From: Terfezia claveryi
Taxonomy: Eukaryota; Ascomycota; Pezizomycetes; Pezizales; Pezizaceae
Reading direction: 5' to 3'
Assembly: GCA_015179025.1 (NCBI GenBank)
Contig: WHUX01000206.1
Span: 27,542-91,541, forward strand
DNA: 64,000 nucleotides
The notes under the pieces are model-generated. The model was not told the origin of the DNA. It saw only the letters and a list, made by a program, of their open reading frames with translations, and searched no databases. This document shows positions 1 to 11,296 of the stretch, piece by piece (position 1 is the first letter of the stretch; each line of letters opens with the position of its first letter). The position numbers and the translations under genes were made by a program.

Positions 1-2334
1 AAATCTGGTACCTGTCTTGACAAGGGTCATTCTTTGATTTTATTCTTATTGTTTTTATCCTTAATAGCTATCGGTATGGCTAAATCTTGTATGGCTTTAC
101 GCATAGGTACCTTATTTTGTTATTTCCTATAGTCCTTGTAGGAGTGTCTAGGGTTCCAATACCATAGACATTTCTTGTCTCTAATTAATTGTATCTTTGT
201 CTTCTAATCTAATTTTTTTGTGATGGTGTCTCAATCTGAGTCCTTCTATTTTTCTGTATTGGGTTTGGTGTTGGAATTGCTACTAGGTTTAAATCCTGTT
301 TTTGGTCGTTGATTTTGGTCCCTGCATGGACTGTGACTCCGATTTTCATTTCGAGAGTGTTGTCATCGGGATGTATTTGTTTTAGGTAGTAGAGCAATAT
401 CCTTTTTTGAAGCTTCATATGACTCCACTTGATACATGAGCTGATCATATGACCATTCTTCTTTGATTAAAGGAATTAATGTAGCTAACATATATGGTGG
501 TAGGTGATTAAGAAACTTTCTTCTTTTTACTTCCTGCAATATTGATTGTTTGCCATCCTTGTCAATCAATTTGATTTGCATTTCAGTAAGCCAGTTGGCA
601 AACTGTTTAATTCCTATGTGACGTCCATCCTTGTGTGGTGTGGCTATCTCCCATTATTTCCATAAAATGTCTTTACTAGTAGAGGGTATCGGAAAATCCC
701 TTAGTGCTAGTATGAATCTAATGAATGTCACATTCTTTCCTTTTTCTCTTAGGAATTGATTATAAGTAGTGAGCGCGCTCCCTTTCATTCTGAATTCAAC
801 AATTTCCAAAGCTGAAGTGCCTTCCAAATCTATTCCTTTGATAACAAACCAACATTGCATTGCTGTAGCCCAAGAGTCAAAATATTGTGAGTCTTGCCAT
901 TTTTTGTCTTCTTCTCTTATTTTTTTTGGTAGATCAATCTTTATTCCTTTTAAAGCATTTATTGCTTTATGGTTACCCATTGTAACCATTCCTGTTGTAG
1001 ATTCCCATTGCTGGTATTCAACTGATTTTTCTCATTTGGGTTTTCTTTTAAGAGTTTGACTTGCAACTGACGATACCTTGTCAGAGTCCGAACTATCATT
1101 TCTGCTATCATCGGGGTCTTGTCCTCCTCCTTGCGTTTTCTCCTTCTATTGGTCTAGTCCTGTATCTAGATCATCATCGTTTTCTGGTAATTCTATATCT
1201 TCTAGTAGTTGGTCTTTGTCGTATGGTTCTTTGGCTCACCCAGTCCTCCTTTCTAGTGTCTCAGGTGCTTAACCTTTGCCTTTCGATTAATCTTTTGGTG
1301 TTCTCAGGAATGCTCCTAGAAGTTCTTTGCTAGGATTGAAAAAATCCTCTACGGTATGTGCTGATTCCTCTAGATGAGTGCCGCTCATCATGAATGCCAT
1401 TATTTCTTCCCAGTTATTTATTACCCAATTCAGTTTTCTTAAAAGAAGAACAACAGGTTTCTTTAATTCTTTTCTTAAAAATGCATTCATTTCTAAGTCT
1501 ACTTCTTTGAATGGGTAAGGTGTTAGCTATAAATAGTGTTTTGCTATGGCTTCCATTAAGAGTCAAGTATTATCAGAATAATACTGTTAGGCATGTCCTA
1601 TTGAGCGAGTATATTTCAAAATCTCCTCAATTGTTGGAAGATGTCTATCACAAAATTCTTCTGGTGCGAGAGGTAAAGCCATACTAAAATATAGTTTAGT
1701 TCCTGCTCCACCTGGTTCTCCTAATTCTATATCTATGGGCAGATTTATTTCCTCTTCCATATTAGGAATTACAAATCTGGTCTTTCTGTGAGTTTCTTAT
1801 ACTAATTTCTTAATATCTTCTGGTAACATAGTTAACCGTCTCGACCTCTTAGTCTTCTTATTAAGTTCAGATGCTATTATGTCTGATTTCGTTGTCTGTC
1901 CGCAACCAAATACAGCTGGTTATGCGATATGATCATTGAGTTACTTTTCTTCTTTGGCACCTTACTGTACTGATGGTATGGTGGCTGATAATCCTTATGA
2001 TCTCTGTTCAACTGATGGTTCTGTTAGCTTAGTGGCTCACATGGCTAGTGAGGCTAGATGTCAGGATCCTGATGTTTCTTATAGTCCTGGTTTTTCTTCA
2101 TCTACTGGTCTAGAATCTAGTTCTAGTTCTTCTAGCAAGAGTGTCATGTTTTCTGATTGGTGTATTGAGGTAGACATTAGAGGTGCAGAGGTATTGGTAG
2201 AGATATCTGGGCCTAAGGAAGGTTCTGATGGAGGTAATTCTTTTTTGGAGGAGATAGCTGCAGTGGAGGATGTGAGATTTGAGCCTTGGGATTGTGATAC
2301 TTGGTTGTTTAGACCAATTATTCCTGGAACCTAG
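1..2334 (-). pseudogene. Decayed LTR-retrotransposon gag-like region
   Basis: Read on the minus strand from about 2334 down to the window edge, a single polyprotein-like track can be followed across many stop codons. The best-preserved blocks are 654-989, containing the segments WATAMQCWFVIKG and FLREKGKNVTFIRFIL, and 363-581, containing LPPYMLATLIPLIKEEW. Between about 100 and 200 there is a relic that could be a zinc knuckle with lost cysteines. The layout (acidic linker, globular gag-like domain, basic Ser/Asn-rich tail) fits a retrotransposon capsid protein. Many stops are TAG or TAA in places where CAG, CAA or TGG would fit. The pol part would lie left of the window. The family (gypsy or copia) is not settled. 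The plus-strand open frame at 1936-2334 is antisense to this relic. Confidence 0.5.
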
Positions 2335-2924
2335 GGGGCCAGTTTTTCAATGGTGTACTGGATTTACAAGTACAGATATAATGGCAGTTGCCAGAAGTGT
2401 AAGATGAGTTGTTGATCTTATTGGGAAAAGTGTTGTGAACGAGGATGGGATTGTTTAATGTGGGATACCACTGCCCATTAGAGCTCTGCTTAGCTTGCTT
2501 TTAGGTCTTTTGTTGATGTACTGCAGTTAAGAGTCTGATGTCTCATTTGTTGGATTTTTTTGTTAGCTAGCTAGTAGAATAACGATATCGATTTTATATG
2601 TGCACTTGTGTGTCGAATTGTATACACTTGCGTGAGTGTAATGAAGGTATCCGAAGGTTGATCATACCTTGGATTTAAGAGTAAAGATTAGGTAAGTAAA
2701 TTAAAAAAAATATAATTGATGGTACTATACAGTATTTATTCGGTACTGTTTATACAATCTATATCCCTAGGCAAGGACGTTTGTGTATTTCAGTTCTGCT
2801 GAGGTAAGACCTCAGAAGGGTAGGAAGATTACTATGTAGAACATTCCCGAAGGGAACAGTAATTAACTAGTATAATCTATCTTATATGAATTGTACTATC
2901 TAAGCTATATGATCTTGATCTGCA
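2335..2924. other. Gap: possible 5' LTR/leader of the decayed gag element
   Basis: No coding frame can be supported. For a minus-strand element with gag at 200-2334, the 5' LTR would lie here, but no second copy exists in the window, so its borders cannot be fixed. Confidence 0.25.
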
Positions 2925-3410
2925 TCAGCAAAAAGAAATATACGTCAGGACACACCACCAAGCATCCGGACACGATTTTGCGTCCTGTGCGTCCTGTGCG
3001 TCTGGATGCCACGAGGTATTGCATTACAATCTAGACGCAACTAGGGCCCCGCACTGCATCCTGACGCTTTTGGGGCCCCAAAAGCTGTCCGGACGGTGGT
3101 TGACATAAGCTCAATGTCTGGATGTCAAAGCTCATTGCTATCGCGTCCTCAACTCAATTGAGGTTGTTAACACGATAGGTTCCACGTCTGGTGTTGCTGA
3201 ACCAGGGCCCCAAATCAAAGTCTTCTATAATGCACACCCGCTACCAGCTTGCATCTATGATGCTCTAACATCGGCCAGGTACGTAGTCACTATTGCAGCC
3301 ATTAAATATGCACACAGTGGAAATATCCATTGTATTCGCTAATAATTATATACATAGAAGTATTGATTAATAGATATATACTGTACCAAAAAGGGGGATG
3401 TTATCGCACG
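2925..3410 (+). repeat. Outer inverted arm, left
   Basis: It pairs with 7185-7667 (for example the stretch around GAACCAGGGCCCCAAATC at 3200-3220 with its complement near 7350-7370, and TTGTATTCGCTAA near 3330 with its complement near 7220). Its last 40 bases, around CAAAAAGGGGGATG, also have an inverted copy at 5585-5630. Confidence 0.7.
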
Positions 3411-3749
3411 AGCAGCGCTGTCGCGTTCCTATGTTATTGTGGATACTTTAATGTTAGTCAGCAACTCCTATTTATTTCCGTATACATAAGACAACTTTAT
3501 TTTAGTGGCGTCGCGAAGCATATAGTACGCATTGTCTGGAATACTGTTGCTTTAGTAAGTATTGTGGAGACTAAAATATTCACCACCGTGTTGTCCAGAA
3601 TACCGTTGCTTTAGTAAGTATTGTGGAGACTAAAAATGGTCGCTATTATATTGTCAAGAATACCGTTGCGATATAGTAGTGCTAAAATGCAGCTTATAAC
3701 CACGCTAGAACAGGCTATGCACACGCTAACAGCTCTGGAATCTTGGCAC

Positions 3750-3885
3750 TAGAGCAGATTTCAGAGCAGATTTCGGAGCAGATTTCGGAGCAGATTTCGG
3801 AGCAGATTTCGGAGCAGATTTCAGAGCAGATTTCGGAGCAGATTCCGGAGCAGATTTCGGAGCAGATTTCGGAGCAGACTTTAGA
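3750..3885 (+). repeat. 12-bp minisatellite (GGAGCAGATTTC unit)
   Basis: About eleven near-perfect tandem copies. They leave both strands open (Ser-Glu-Gln-Ile repeats on plus, Ala-Pro-Lys-Ser on minus), which creates short artefactual reading frames. Confidence 0.9.
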
Positions 3886-4469
3886 TCGAGAATATGTACA
3901 GCAGAAATATTCATTTTATTCACTAATTATAATAGTATACACAGCGTACTAATACTCGCTACAACACTCGCTCTAATACTCGCTACAACACTCGCTCTAA
4001 TACTCGCTCTAATCTCGTTACAACACTCGCTCTAATACTCGCTCTAATACTCGCTACAATACTCGCTCTAATACTCACTCTAATACTTGCCCTAATATGC
4101 TTTGGAAATCATACAAGACATTGGATAAAGAGCAAAGGAAAAAGGTACGAGGGGGGAAGGTATATATACAGGAAAACTATAGTTGCCAAGCCCGATTGCC
4201 AAGGCCGACAATATAGACTTTCCGGAGACAATGAGATAATGGATAATAAGATAGGGTGGCATGACAGTGCTCAGCCCCGCTCAGCCCACTATCGCACGCG
4301 GGTGCAGTACTACTCAATGCCTAACCTGGTAATAGTCATATAGGGAAATCGTAGTCGTAGTACTATGATATGTAGGTATGGAGTTCACGCTTTGTGATAT
4401 GTATCGTAGGAAGTTATGCCTTCACAGCCTATTTATATATATCCAAGAAACTCATGCATTCGAGGCTTA

Positions 4470-4745
4470 AATGCATAGAGGCCGCGAAAGTATGAATTCC
4501 ATGCATATCTAGAGATCGTGAAAGCATGAAATCCATGCATATATATATATAAGCCTCGAATGCATGAATTCCATACATATCTAAAGACCGTGAAAGCATG
4601 AAATCCATGCATATATATATATAAGCCTCGAATGCATGAATTCCATGCATATCTAGAGACCGTGAAAGCATGAATTCTATGCATATATATATATAAGCCT
4701 CGAAAGCATGAATTCCATGCATAAGTATATATATATAAGCCTCGA
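4470..4745. repeat. Hairpin satellite with ATATAT cores in the loop of foldback I
   Basis: About five units of roughly 55-60 bp alternate GCATGAATTCCATGCATAT-type blocks with AAGCCTCGAATGCATGA-type blocks, each separated by (TA)n. The units are partly self-complementary. Confidence 0.8.
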
Positions 4746-4887
4746 ATGCATGAGTTTCTTGGATATATTTATATAGGCCGTGAAGGCATAACTTCCTGCG
4801 ATACATATCACAAAGCTGAACTCCACACATATCGCAGTACTACGACTACGATTTCCCAATATGACTATTACCAGGTCAGGCATTGAG

Positions 4888-4917
4888 TTAGTCTGGTTGG
4901 CACAACACCCCCGTTTG
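4888..4917 (+). mobile_element. 30-bp insertion flanked by a 6-bp duplication
   Basis: The right arm of foldback I carries 30 extra bases compared with the left arm at 4311-4335. The insertion is bracketed by ATTGAG at 4882-4887 and 4918-4923, while the uninterrupted arm has this hexamer once. The inserted motif GTCTGGTTGGCACAACAC recurs at 28657-28682. Confidence 0.6.
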
Positions 4918-5349
4918 ATTGAGTAGTACAGCACCCGCGCGCGACAGTGGGCTGAGCGGGGCTGAGCACTGATTCCACCCCTCTTATTATCCATTATCTC
5001 ATAGTCTTCGGAAAGTCTATATTGTCGGCCTTGGCAATCGGGCTTGGCCACTATTGTTTTCCGGTATCTATACTTCGCTTACTCATGCTTTTTGCCTTTG
5101 CTCTTTATCCAATGTCTTATAAAATTTCTAAGGCATATTACAGCAAGTATTAGAGTGAGTATTAGAGTGAGTATTAGAGCGAGTATTAGAGTGATTATTA
5201 GAGCGAGTATTAGAGCGAAGTGTTGTAGCGAGTATTAGAGCGAGTATTAGAGCGAGTGTTGTAGCGAGTATTAGAGCGAGTATTAGAGCGAGTGTTGTAG
5301 CGAGTATTAGAGCGAGTATTAGAGCGAGTATTAGAGTGATATTATATTT

Positions 5350-5450
5350 GACCAACTTCGTGTATCAACATTACACTGCTATTTTATTTAACCAACTTCG
5401 TGTATCAACATTACACCACTATTTTATTTAACCAACTTCGGGTCTCACCA
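5350..5450 (+). repeat. Tandem repeat, about 49 bp, two to three copies
   Basis: The block TATTTAACCAACTTCG with GTATCAACATTACAC recurs at 5340, 5385 and 5430; the last copy is degenerate. Confidence 0.8.
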
Positions 5451-5639
5451 AACTATGGAGTTATTGCGATCCAGGATTGCTGTGGTATTCTCGGAAGTAT
5501 GTGGTATGACCTAACTTTATTCGTAAGGCCGATAAAGTTCAGCCACCCGGACAGTGCTCTTGGTATTCATAGAGAAGCGGAATCACCACCCGAGCGATAA
5601 CATCCCCCTTTTTGGTACAGTATATAGAGTATGCAATCT

Positions 5640-7180
5640 CTGCTCCAATTGCTCTAACACTCGCTCTAATACTCACTCTAACACTCGCTCCAATACTCGC
5701 TCTAATACTCACTCTAATACTCGCTCTAATACTCGCTCTAATAGTCACTCTAATGCTAGCTGTAATGTGCTAGGATAGACAGTGAAGGGAAAATGCATGG
5801 GGAAGGGAGGTATATAAACAGGAAAACCATAGTTGCCAAGGCCGACTGGTAAGGCCGACAATTTAGACTTTCCGAAGACAATGAGATAAGGGATAATAAG
5901 AGAAGTGGCATAACAGTGATTAATGGCGCTCAGCCCCCTTTCGCCCGCAGGTGCCGTACTATTCAATGCCTGGCCTGGAAATAGTCATATTGGGAAATCG
6001 TAGTCGTTGTATTGAGATATGTGTGGAGTTCATGCTTTGTGATATGTTTTGTAGGAATTGATGCATTTGCGGGCATATATATATATATGTGCGAGAAACT
6101 TGTGCTTTTGGGGACATATATATATATATATGCGAGAAATCCATGCATTCACGTGCATATATATCTATATATGTACGAGAAACTCATGCTTTTAGGGACA
6201 TATATATATATATACGAGAAATCCATGCATTCGCGGGCATATATATATATATGTGCAAGAAACTCGTGCTTTTGGAGATATATATATATATATATATGCG
6301 AGAAATACATACATTCGCGGGCATATATATATATATATGTGAGAAACTCATGCTTTTGGAGTGTTATATATATATGTGCGAGAAACTCATGCTCTTGGGG
6401 ACATATATATATATATGCGAGAAATCCATGCATTCGCGTGCATATATATCTGCGAGAAACTCATGCTTTTGGGGACATATATATATATATAGATGTGAGA
6501 AATCTATACATTCGCGTGCATATATATATATATATATGCGAGAAACTCGTGCTTTTAGAGATATATATATATATATATGCGAGAAATCCATACATTCGCG
6601 GGCTTATATGTCTCCAAAAGTATGAGTTTCTCGTATATATATATATAAGTCTCCAAAAGTACGAGTTTCTCGCGCATATATATATATAAGCCTACGAATC
6701 CATGAATTCCTATGAAACATATCACAAAGACGACTACGATTGCCCAATATGACTATTTCCAGGGCAGGCATTAAATAGTACGGCACCTGCGTGCGAAATG
6801 GGGTTGAGCGCCATTGATTACTGTCATGCTACTTCTCTTATTATCGCTTATCTCATTGTCCTCGGAAAGTCTAAATTGTCGGCCTTAGCAGTCAGCCTTG
6901 GCAACTATCGTTTTCCTGTATATATACCTCCCTTCCCCGTGCATTTTCCCTTCGCTCTCTATCCCAGTACATTATGGCTAGCATTAGAGTGACTATTAGA
7001 GCGAGTATTACAGCGTATATTAGAGCGAGTATTAGAGTGAGTATTGGAGTGAGTATTAGAGCGAGTATTAGAGCGAGTATTGGATGGAGTATTAGAGTGA
7101 GTATTAAAGCGAGTATAAGAGCGAGTATTGGAGTGAGTATTAAAGCGAGTGTTAAAACGATTGAAGCAGTGATTGCATGT
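5640..7180. mobile_element. Inner foldback II
   Basis: This has the same architecture and shared arm sequence as foldback I. Its arms are about 5650-6020 and 6725-7160, with 12-bp minisatellite ends (CTCTAATACTCG on the left, GAGTATTAGAGC on the right). The arms contain the shared block GCCGACAATTTAGACTTTCC and its inverted partner near 6870. The loop is a long (TA)n hairpin satellite. Confidence 0.75.
6060..6705. repeat. Hairpin satellite in the loop of foldback II
   Basis: About ten alternating units of the type TGCGAGAAATCCATGCATTCG and GAGAAACTCATGCTTTTGGG (one base more or less), separated by (TA)5-10. Both strands are open through long Tyr-Ile runs, producing artefactual frames (6012-6689 plus and several minus frames). 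Confidence 0.85.
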
Positions 7181-7184
7181 TCTA

Positions 7185-7667
7185 TATATATATCTATTGC
7201 TCAATACCTCTGTGTATATAATTTTAGCGAATACAATAGATATTTCTGCTACATGTATATTCAATGGCTGCAATAGTGGTACATAGCTGGCTGATGTTAG
7301 AGCGTCGTAGATGCAAGCGGTGAGCGGGTGTGCATTGTAGAAGAGAGCGATTTGGGGCCCTGGTTCAGCAACGCCAGACTTAGAACCTATAGTGTTGGGG
7401 ACGAGCAGCTCATCTCATGTTGCATCCAAGAAGTGGTAGCATGCTTCTGTTGCATCCCAGGTATGGGAGCACACTTGTGTTGCATCCTGGGTGCTGGTGC
7501 GCATGAGTGTTGCATCTTGACACTGATGTGCATGAGTGTTGCATCCCAATGCTGGCGCACCAAGCGTTTGGCATCCTGATTGTAAGTTCCTGTCCTATGC
7601 GTCCTGTGCATCGGACGAACAGGAAGACACATGACGCGAATATTTTTTTTGCTGATGTGATCGGAAT
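7185..7667 (-). repeat. Outer inverted arm, right
   Basis: Inverted counterpart of 2925-3410. It ends with GACGCGAATATTTTTTTTGC followed by TGATGTGATC, matching the left-end consensus in reverse complement. It has an internal expansion of TGTTGCATCC-type repeats (7415-7575) that the left arm lacks. Confidence 0.7.
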
Positions 7668-8145
7668 ATAGGCTTGCTTGCTCTGTGTACTTGCTTGTTG
7701 CTTCTTCTCTTTCTTGTGGATTCCAGAGGGAATCCAGTGGCCTATTTATACTTCTCTGAGATCTGATGACTAAAGAAATAAATACAATAAAGGGTGGCAT
7801 ACTAGAAGGTAGTGCGCTATACAAAAGGGGTCATATGGCCATAGTAATGAGTCACACGCCTTATACAATGGTCATGTAGCTATAGTAATGAGTCACACAC
7901 CTTAAACAAAGGTCATGTGGCCATAATGAGGGTGTCTTCATATGGCAAGTGCCATGGAACTTCCCATGGCAGATTTTGTATACTATGGACGCTTATAAAG
8001 CAATAGGAGTGGTTGAAGGCTAGTCCTTCAACTGAGAGGCTTAGTTACATAACATAGTAGTAATATAGGAAATACAAAAGTATATAATCAATTATATAAG
8101 CAATGAAACAAACGTTCTCCATTATATAAGATAACAATCACCTAT
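7668..8145. other. Gap: AT-rich, probable LTR scrap
   Basis: No gene is supported. Two short diverged tandem copies of a CATATGGCCATAGTAATGAG-like block lie at 7830-7930. The position just left of a recognisable gypsy LTR end suggests decayed LTR sequence. Confidence 0.3.
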
Positions 8146-8253
8146 CGATAACACCTGAACAAGCCTGTTCGAGTGTCAAAATAGTACAACACCCGAAAAA
8201 GCCTGTTCGAGTATCAAATCGAGACTAAGAATACGGTTGTAATATCTGTGCAG
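8146..8253 (-). repeat. Gypsy LTR remnant
   Basis: It carries the same pair of imperfect palindromes (AACAAGCCTGTTCGAGTGTC and a mutated second copy) and the same terminal stretch (GACTAAGAATACGGTTGT) as the LTRs at 11297-11927 and 17034-17664. Final base changes relative to those are transitions. It is heavily decayed and no partner LTR was found. Confidence 0.7.
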
Positions 8254-8274
8254 ACTCAAGTCATATATTGCTGA

Positions 8275-9011
8275 CTAGAAGAACTTACAGAAGAAAATGA
8301 ACAACTGAAAATCTTGTTGGTAAAACAACAGGGGATGAAGAAAGAATTAGAACGGCTAGGGTGGGAGAAGAATAGGATGAAGGATGAAATGGAATAGCTA
8401 GAGCAGCTAGAGTAGGAGAATAAGGCCATGAAAGACAAGCTTCAAAATATTTCTGACTTGTTGAATGAATGAGGTCATGGTGCAAATGCCAATAAAAATC
8501 TCTCTTCACTTCTTTTGGTACTATATCTCATGATTTCTTGTAATCTCATGCCAAAACTATCTCCTCTACTATCTTGTATAGATTAGTGGTATGTAGGGCA
8601 TATGGAGCTTAGCGTCAGAGCCTATAATTAGGCTATATAAATGTATACTATCTCTGTCTGGAGCCTCAATCGAAGGAACAATCACTCTCTACCATTAATA
8701 ATATTAGCCTTATCAAACTTGCTCTAGCTATGATGGAAGCTCCTCCCTTTGAACCTACTCTGATAGTGGAAGCCACTGGGATAGTAATAGCAATCTAAGA
8801 CCCTGCAAATACAGATATCTTAACTTCTTGAATATTAGGTGAATATGTCTAATGGGTCTCAGTTGATCCAAGTACTAAGGAACACTACTATAATAAACTT
8901 AAGGAGCTTGTAAAAGAGCATACAAAAATAGTGGATCATGGCAATACATGTATGAAGATTGAGGACTCAGAGATTCAAAACTTCATCCATGCTGGGTAGA
9001 AATAGATCAGG
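8275..9011 (+). pseudogene. Decayed coiled-coil protein relic
   Basis: At 8275-8472 a plus-strand frame reads as a heptad-rich coiled coil (LEELTEENEQL, MKKELERLGWEKNRMKDEM, ENKAMKDKLQN). It is interrupted by two TAG codons, each at a spot where CAG (Gln) would fit, and ends at TGA 8470. A second coding-like stretch in 8733-9011 contains PSTKEHYYNKLKELVKEH and IEDSEIQNFIHAG, again with internal stops. These may be exons of one gene or a gag-like protein. The function is not recognised. Confidence 0.45.
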
Positions 9012-10860
9012 AGATATAAAAAGTCGAAATAATATATATATAATTAGTACCTCTAAAATAAAAGGGGTCATAGTAAATTCAGTACTCTACTAACCAGATG
9101 AAGACTGCCTGTAATGAGGGTCTTCATCCTATTATTTTCCTTACTAATTGATCTTGCAAAGTTCAATGCTCGTTCAATCGATAGTTTGCTGACAATCACA
9201 GCTTCAATATCAATTTTCCTCCAAATATCACAATACAGAGCTAGAAGCTTAGGGCTAGGAATCTTGATATATTTGTCTAGTTATAATATAAATTAGAGGG
9301 AGGGAAAGTATAGGAATGGGATATACTGTGGTTACTAATTCTTTTACTCCCATCTTATCTTTCCTAATATGTAGTAAAAATAACATATTCTATCTATATA
9401 TTATTATTTTTTATACAGCTTGCGAGAGTTCCTAGCAATGCTTGGCTGTCTCGTTGATCAGAAATATGGGTGAAAATAAGGTTGTATGAAAGAGCAAGGG
9501 AGCTTGTACTATTAACTTCTACCATTAATAGGGATCAGTCGTCTACATACCTTTGGTTTTCTAATATGTATTTAGTAAACTATTTAACTGCGTGTTTCAT
9601 ACCTGTGACTTCAGCCTAGCAAGAAGTTATACTTGGAAATGCCTAATGACTTCTAACGTTATAACGCTTTAGTATTATATACTGGAGGTCATCCTTAACT
9701 CCCAAATATATAACAAAGTAGGTAATAACATATTCTCTATAGCAATTGTTAATAGAAGCTAACCATGCACATTTCCAATAGACCTCTGGTCAGTAAAAAG
9801 CCTGTTTGCATATATTCTTGGTACATATTTCAGGGCACAAATTTACTTAACTAGATAAGACAGATCCTTTCAATTATTAGTACTCCTCTGAGTGAAGATT
9901 TGTGCCAGCCTTATTCAATTCCAAATTTAAGGAGCGTATAACTAATTCGTAGGACTCATTGGTATTAATTGAGAAAGAATTCAAGTTGCTGGTAGATACA
10001 ATATGTAATTGTATTAGTGATCTAGATCCAGATCTTATGTCTAAGTTAGAGTCTGAGCCTCGGTTAACTAGACTAAGCCTAAGTTTGAATCTAAGCTTTA
10101 CATTCAGGGTAAACATGCAGTTATTCATTGCTGCCATAGTATTTAACAGTGCAACTGATCAGCTAACCTAAAAAGGTTAACTCACTATGCATAGGCTATA
10201 TAGTATCTACTACAACAATTTTTTCATTATTTTTTTCTATTTACACCTTGAGCTTACTTTATATACCTATATTATCTCGAGAAATTCACTAACACCTGCA
10301 ATCTAAACCTGTTGTAGTACAAATGTGCATGCCATGTATAATTATAATGCGTATGAGCAGTACCTAGAGTAGTACTTATGCGGGGGATTATATGTATATG
10401 TAGATGTATATAGTCATCGATATTCTAACAATTCACAATGTGAATTCTAGATACACAATAGATCTACATGGATTGTGAACCCTCGCCAGCTCGGAGCCCC
10501 CCTCGAGGTAAGTACAACACGGCTAAGTACTTATGAAACCTAATATGGTTTTGATTCCTATTGATTCCTTAATTTATATTAACCTTAATTTGACCTTGAT
10601 TTATATTGATTGTGAAATTGATCTAGATATGAAGGGTAGCAAAATTTTGTTCTCAATTATTGCAGTGCAAAGCACTAATCATTTTGCAAGCAGACTGAGA
10701 GTTTATTGAATTGCAGATAAAAGACAAATCATTATTCCTACTTATTCTAGAAAGAAAAGATAGAGATATTATTCTACAGAGGATATTGACCAGCAAAACA
10801 CCTTTACAACTCCTAATCACCACCCTGTATACTTTATTTAAGAATCTTAAATTCCCAGAG
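9012..10860. other. Gap: AT-rich filler without supported genes
   Basis: Only short open frames on both strands. A possible decayed exon around 9418-9470 (LREFLAMLGCLVDQKYG) could continue the relic to the left. The overlapping short frames at 9877-10171 read on both strands and are not convincing. Confidence 0.4.
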
Positions 10861-10929
10861 CTGCATCAGTAAAAAAAAATCTGCATCAGGACATGCCTCT
10901 ACTTCAGAGGCATTAGGAGCATCCTGAGG
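10861..10929 (+). repeat. DNA-transposon-type terminus split by Copia-A
   Basis: The sequence CTGCATCAGTAAAAAAAAAT followed by CTGCATCAGGAC matches the ends of the foldback element at 2925 and the sequence at 37535. Its continuation resumes after the Copia-A target duplication at 37422, where GCATCC and GCGTC motifs go on. Confidence 0.55.
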
Positions 10930-10934
10930 CTGTC

Positions 10935-11210
10935 TATAAAAAACTATGCAGTAGTCATACTGTAGTATATATGGAGAAGAAGAGATATGTATTAATGATA
11001 ATAGCCCCACATATAGAAAGGCAGATAACATTAGCTTAAATATATGAATAATAGCACTAAGTATACTAATCACAAGAAATAGTAATATTAATGAAAACTT
11101 TTATTTTTCTGTATTCTTGCCTGATCCGGTCTTGCTCTTCACTCTTGATCTAGATCTGGCCTTGCTCTTTATATCCCGCTTCCTACTTAGCTGGCAATTA
11201 TTCTTCAACT
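10935..11210 (-). repeat. Copia-A 3' LTR
   Basis: Aligned without gaps to 37141-37416. By eye about 40 positions differ, nearly all transitions, and almost always with A or T in this copy where the other has G or C. The polypurine tract lies just right of it (complement of CCCCCTCTA, 11212-11220). Confidence 0.85.
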
Positions 11211-11296
11211 ACCCCCTCTAATTGCTTGCTGCCTTCATACCTACATTCATAGCAAGGCATATCAATCATTCTCCTATTACATACTTTATCAGCATA

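Larger units (their letters stand above)
3950..5345. mobile_element. Inner foldback I
   Basis: The left arm (3950-4470) and right arm (4735-5345) are inverted copies. Each arm starts with a 12-bp minisatellite (ACTCGCTCTAAT on plus, GAGTATTAGAGC on the right), followed by about 350 bp of unique-looking arm sequence. The loop (4470-4735) holds AT-rich hairpin repeats with (TA)n cores. The complementarity is imperfect, so this is an old or polymorphic foldback rather than an assembly fold-over. Confidence 0.75.
2925..7667. mobile_element. Composite foldback (long inverted repeat) element
   Basis: The outer arms are inverted copies. The left arm (about 2925-3410) begins with a CATCAGCAAAAA-type end followed by CGTCAGGAC-type motifs. 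The right arm (about 7185-7667) ends with its complement. Between them lie two further foldbacks (3950-5345 and 5640-7180) that share arm sequence with each other. No transposase is visible, so the element would be non-autonomous. The termini resemble sequence at 10861-10929, 37525-37600 and 54395-54440, so a trans-acting DNA transposase is likely. Exact borders and a target-site duplication were not resolved. Confidence 0.65.

Noticed and set aside
1936..2334. 132-codon plus-strand Ser-rich frame
   Set aside because: The minus strand here reads as a decayed gag-like polyprotein continuing to the left, so this frame is most likely its shadow.
3950..5345. CRISPR-like array of short repeats
   Set aside because: Units are contiguous 12-bp tandem copies without unique spacers, and the context is eukaryotic.
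6012..6689. 225-codon Tyr-Ile-rich frame and its antisense partners
   Set aside because: Produced by (TA)n hairpin satellite; both strands are open and the units vary in ways that ignore coding.
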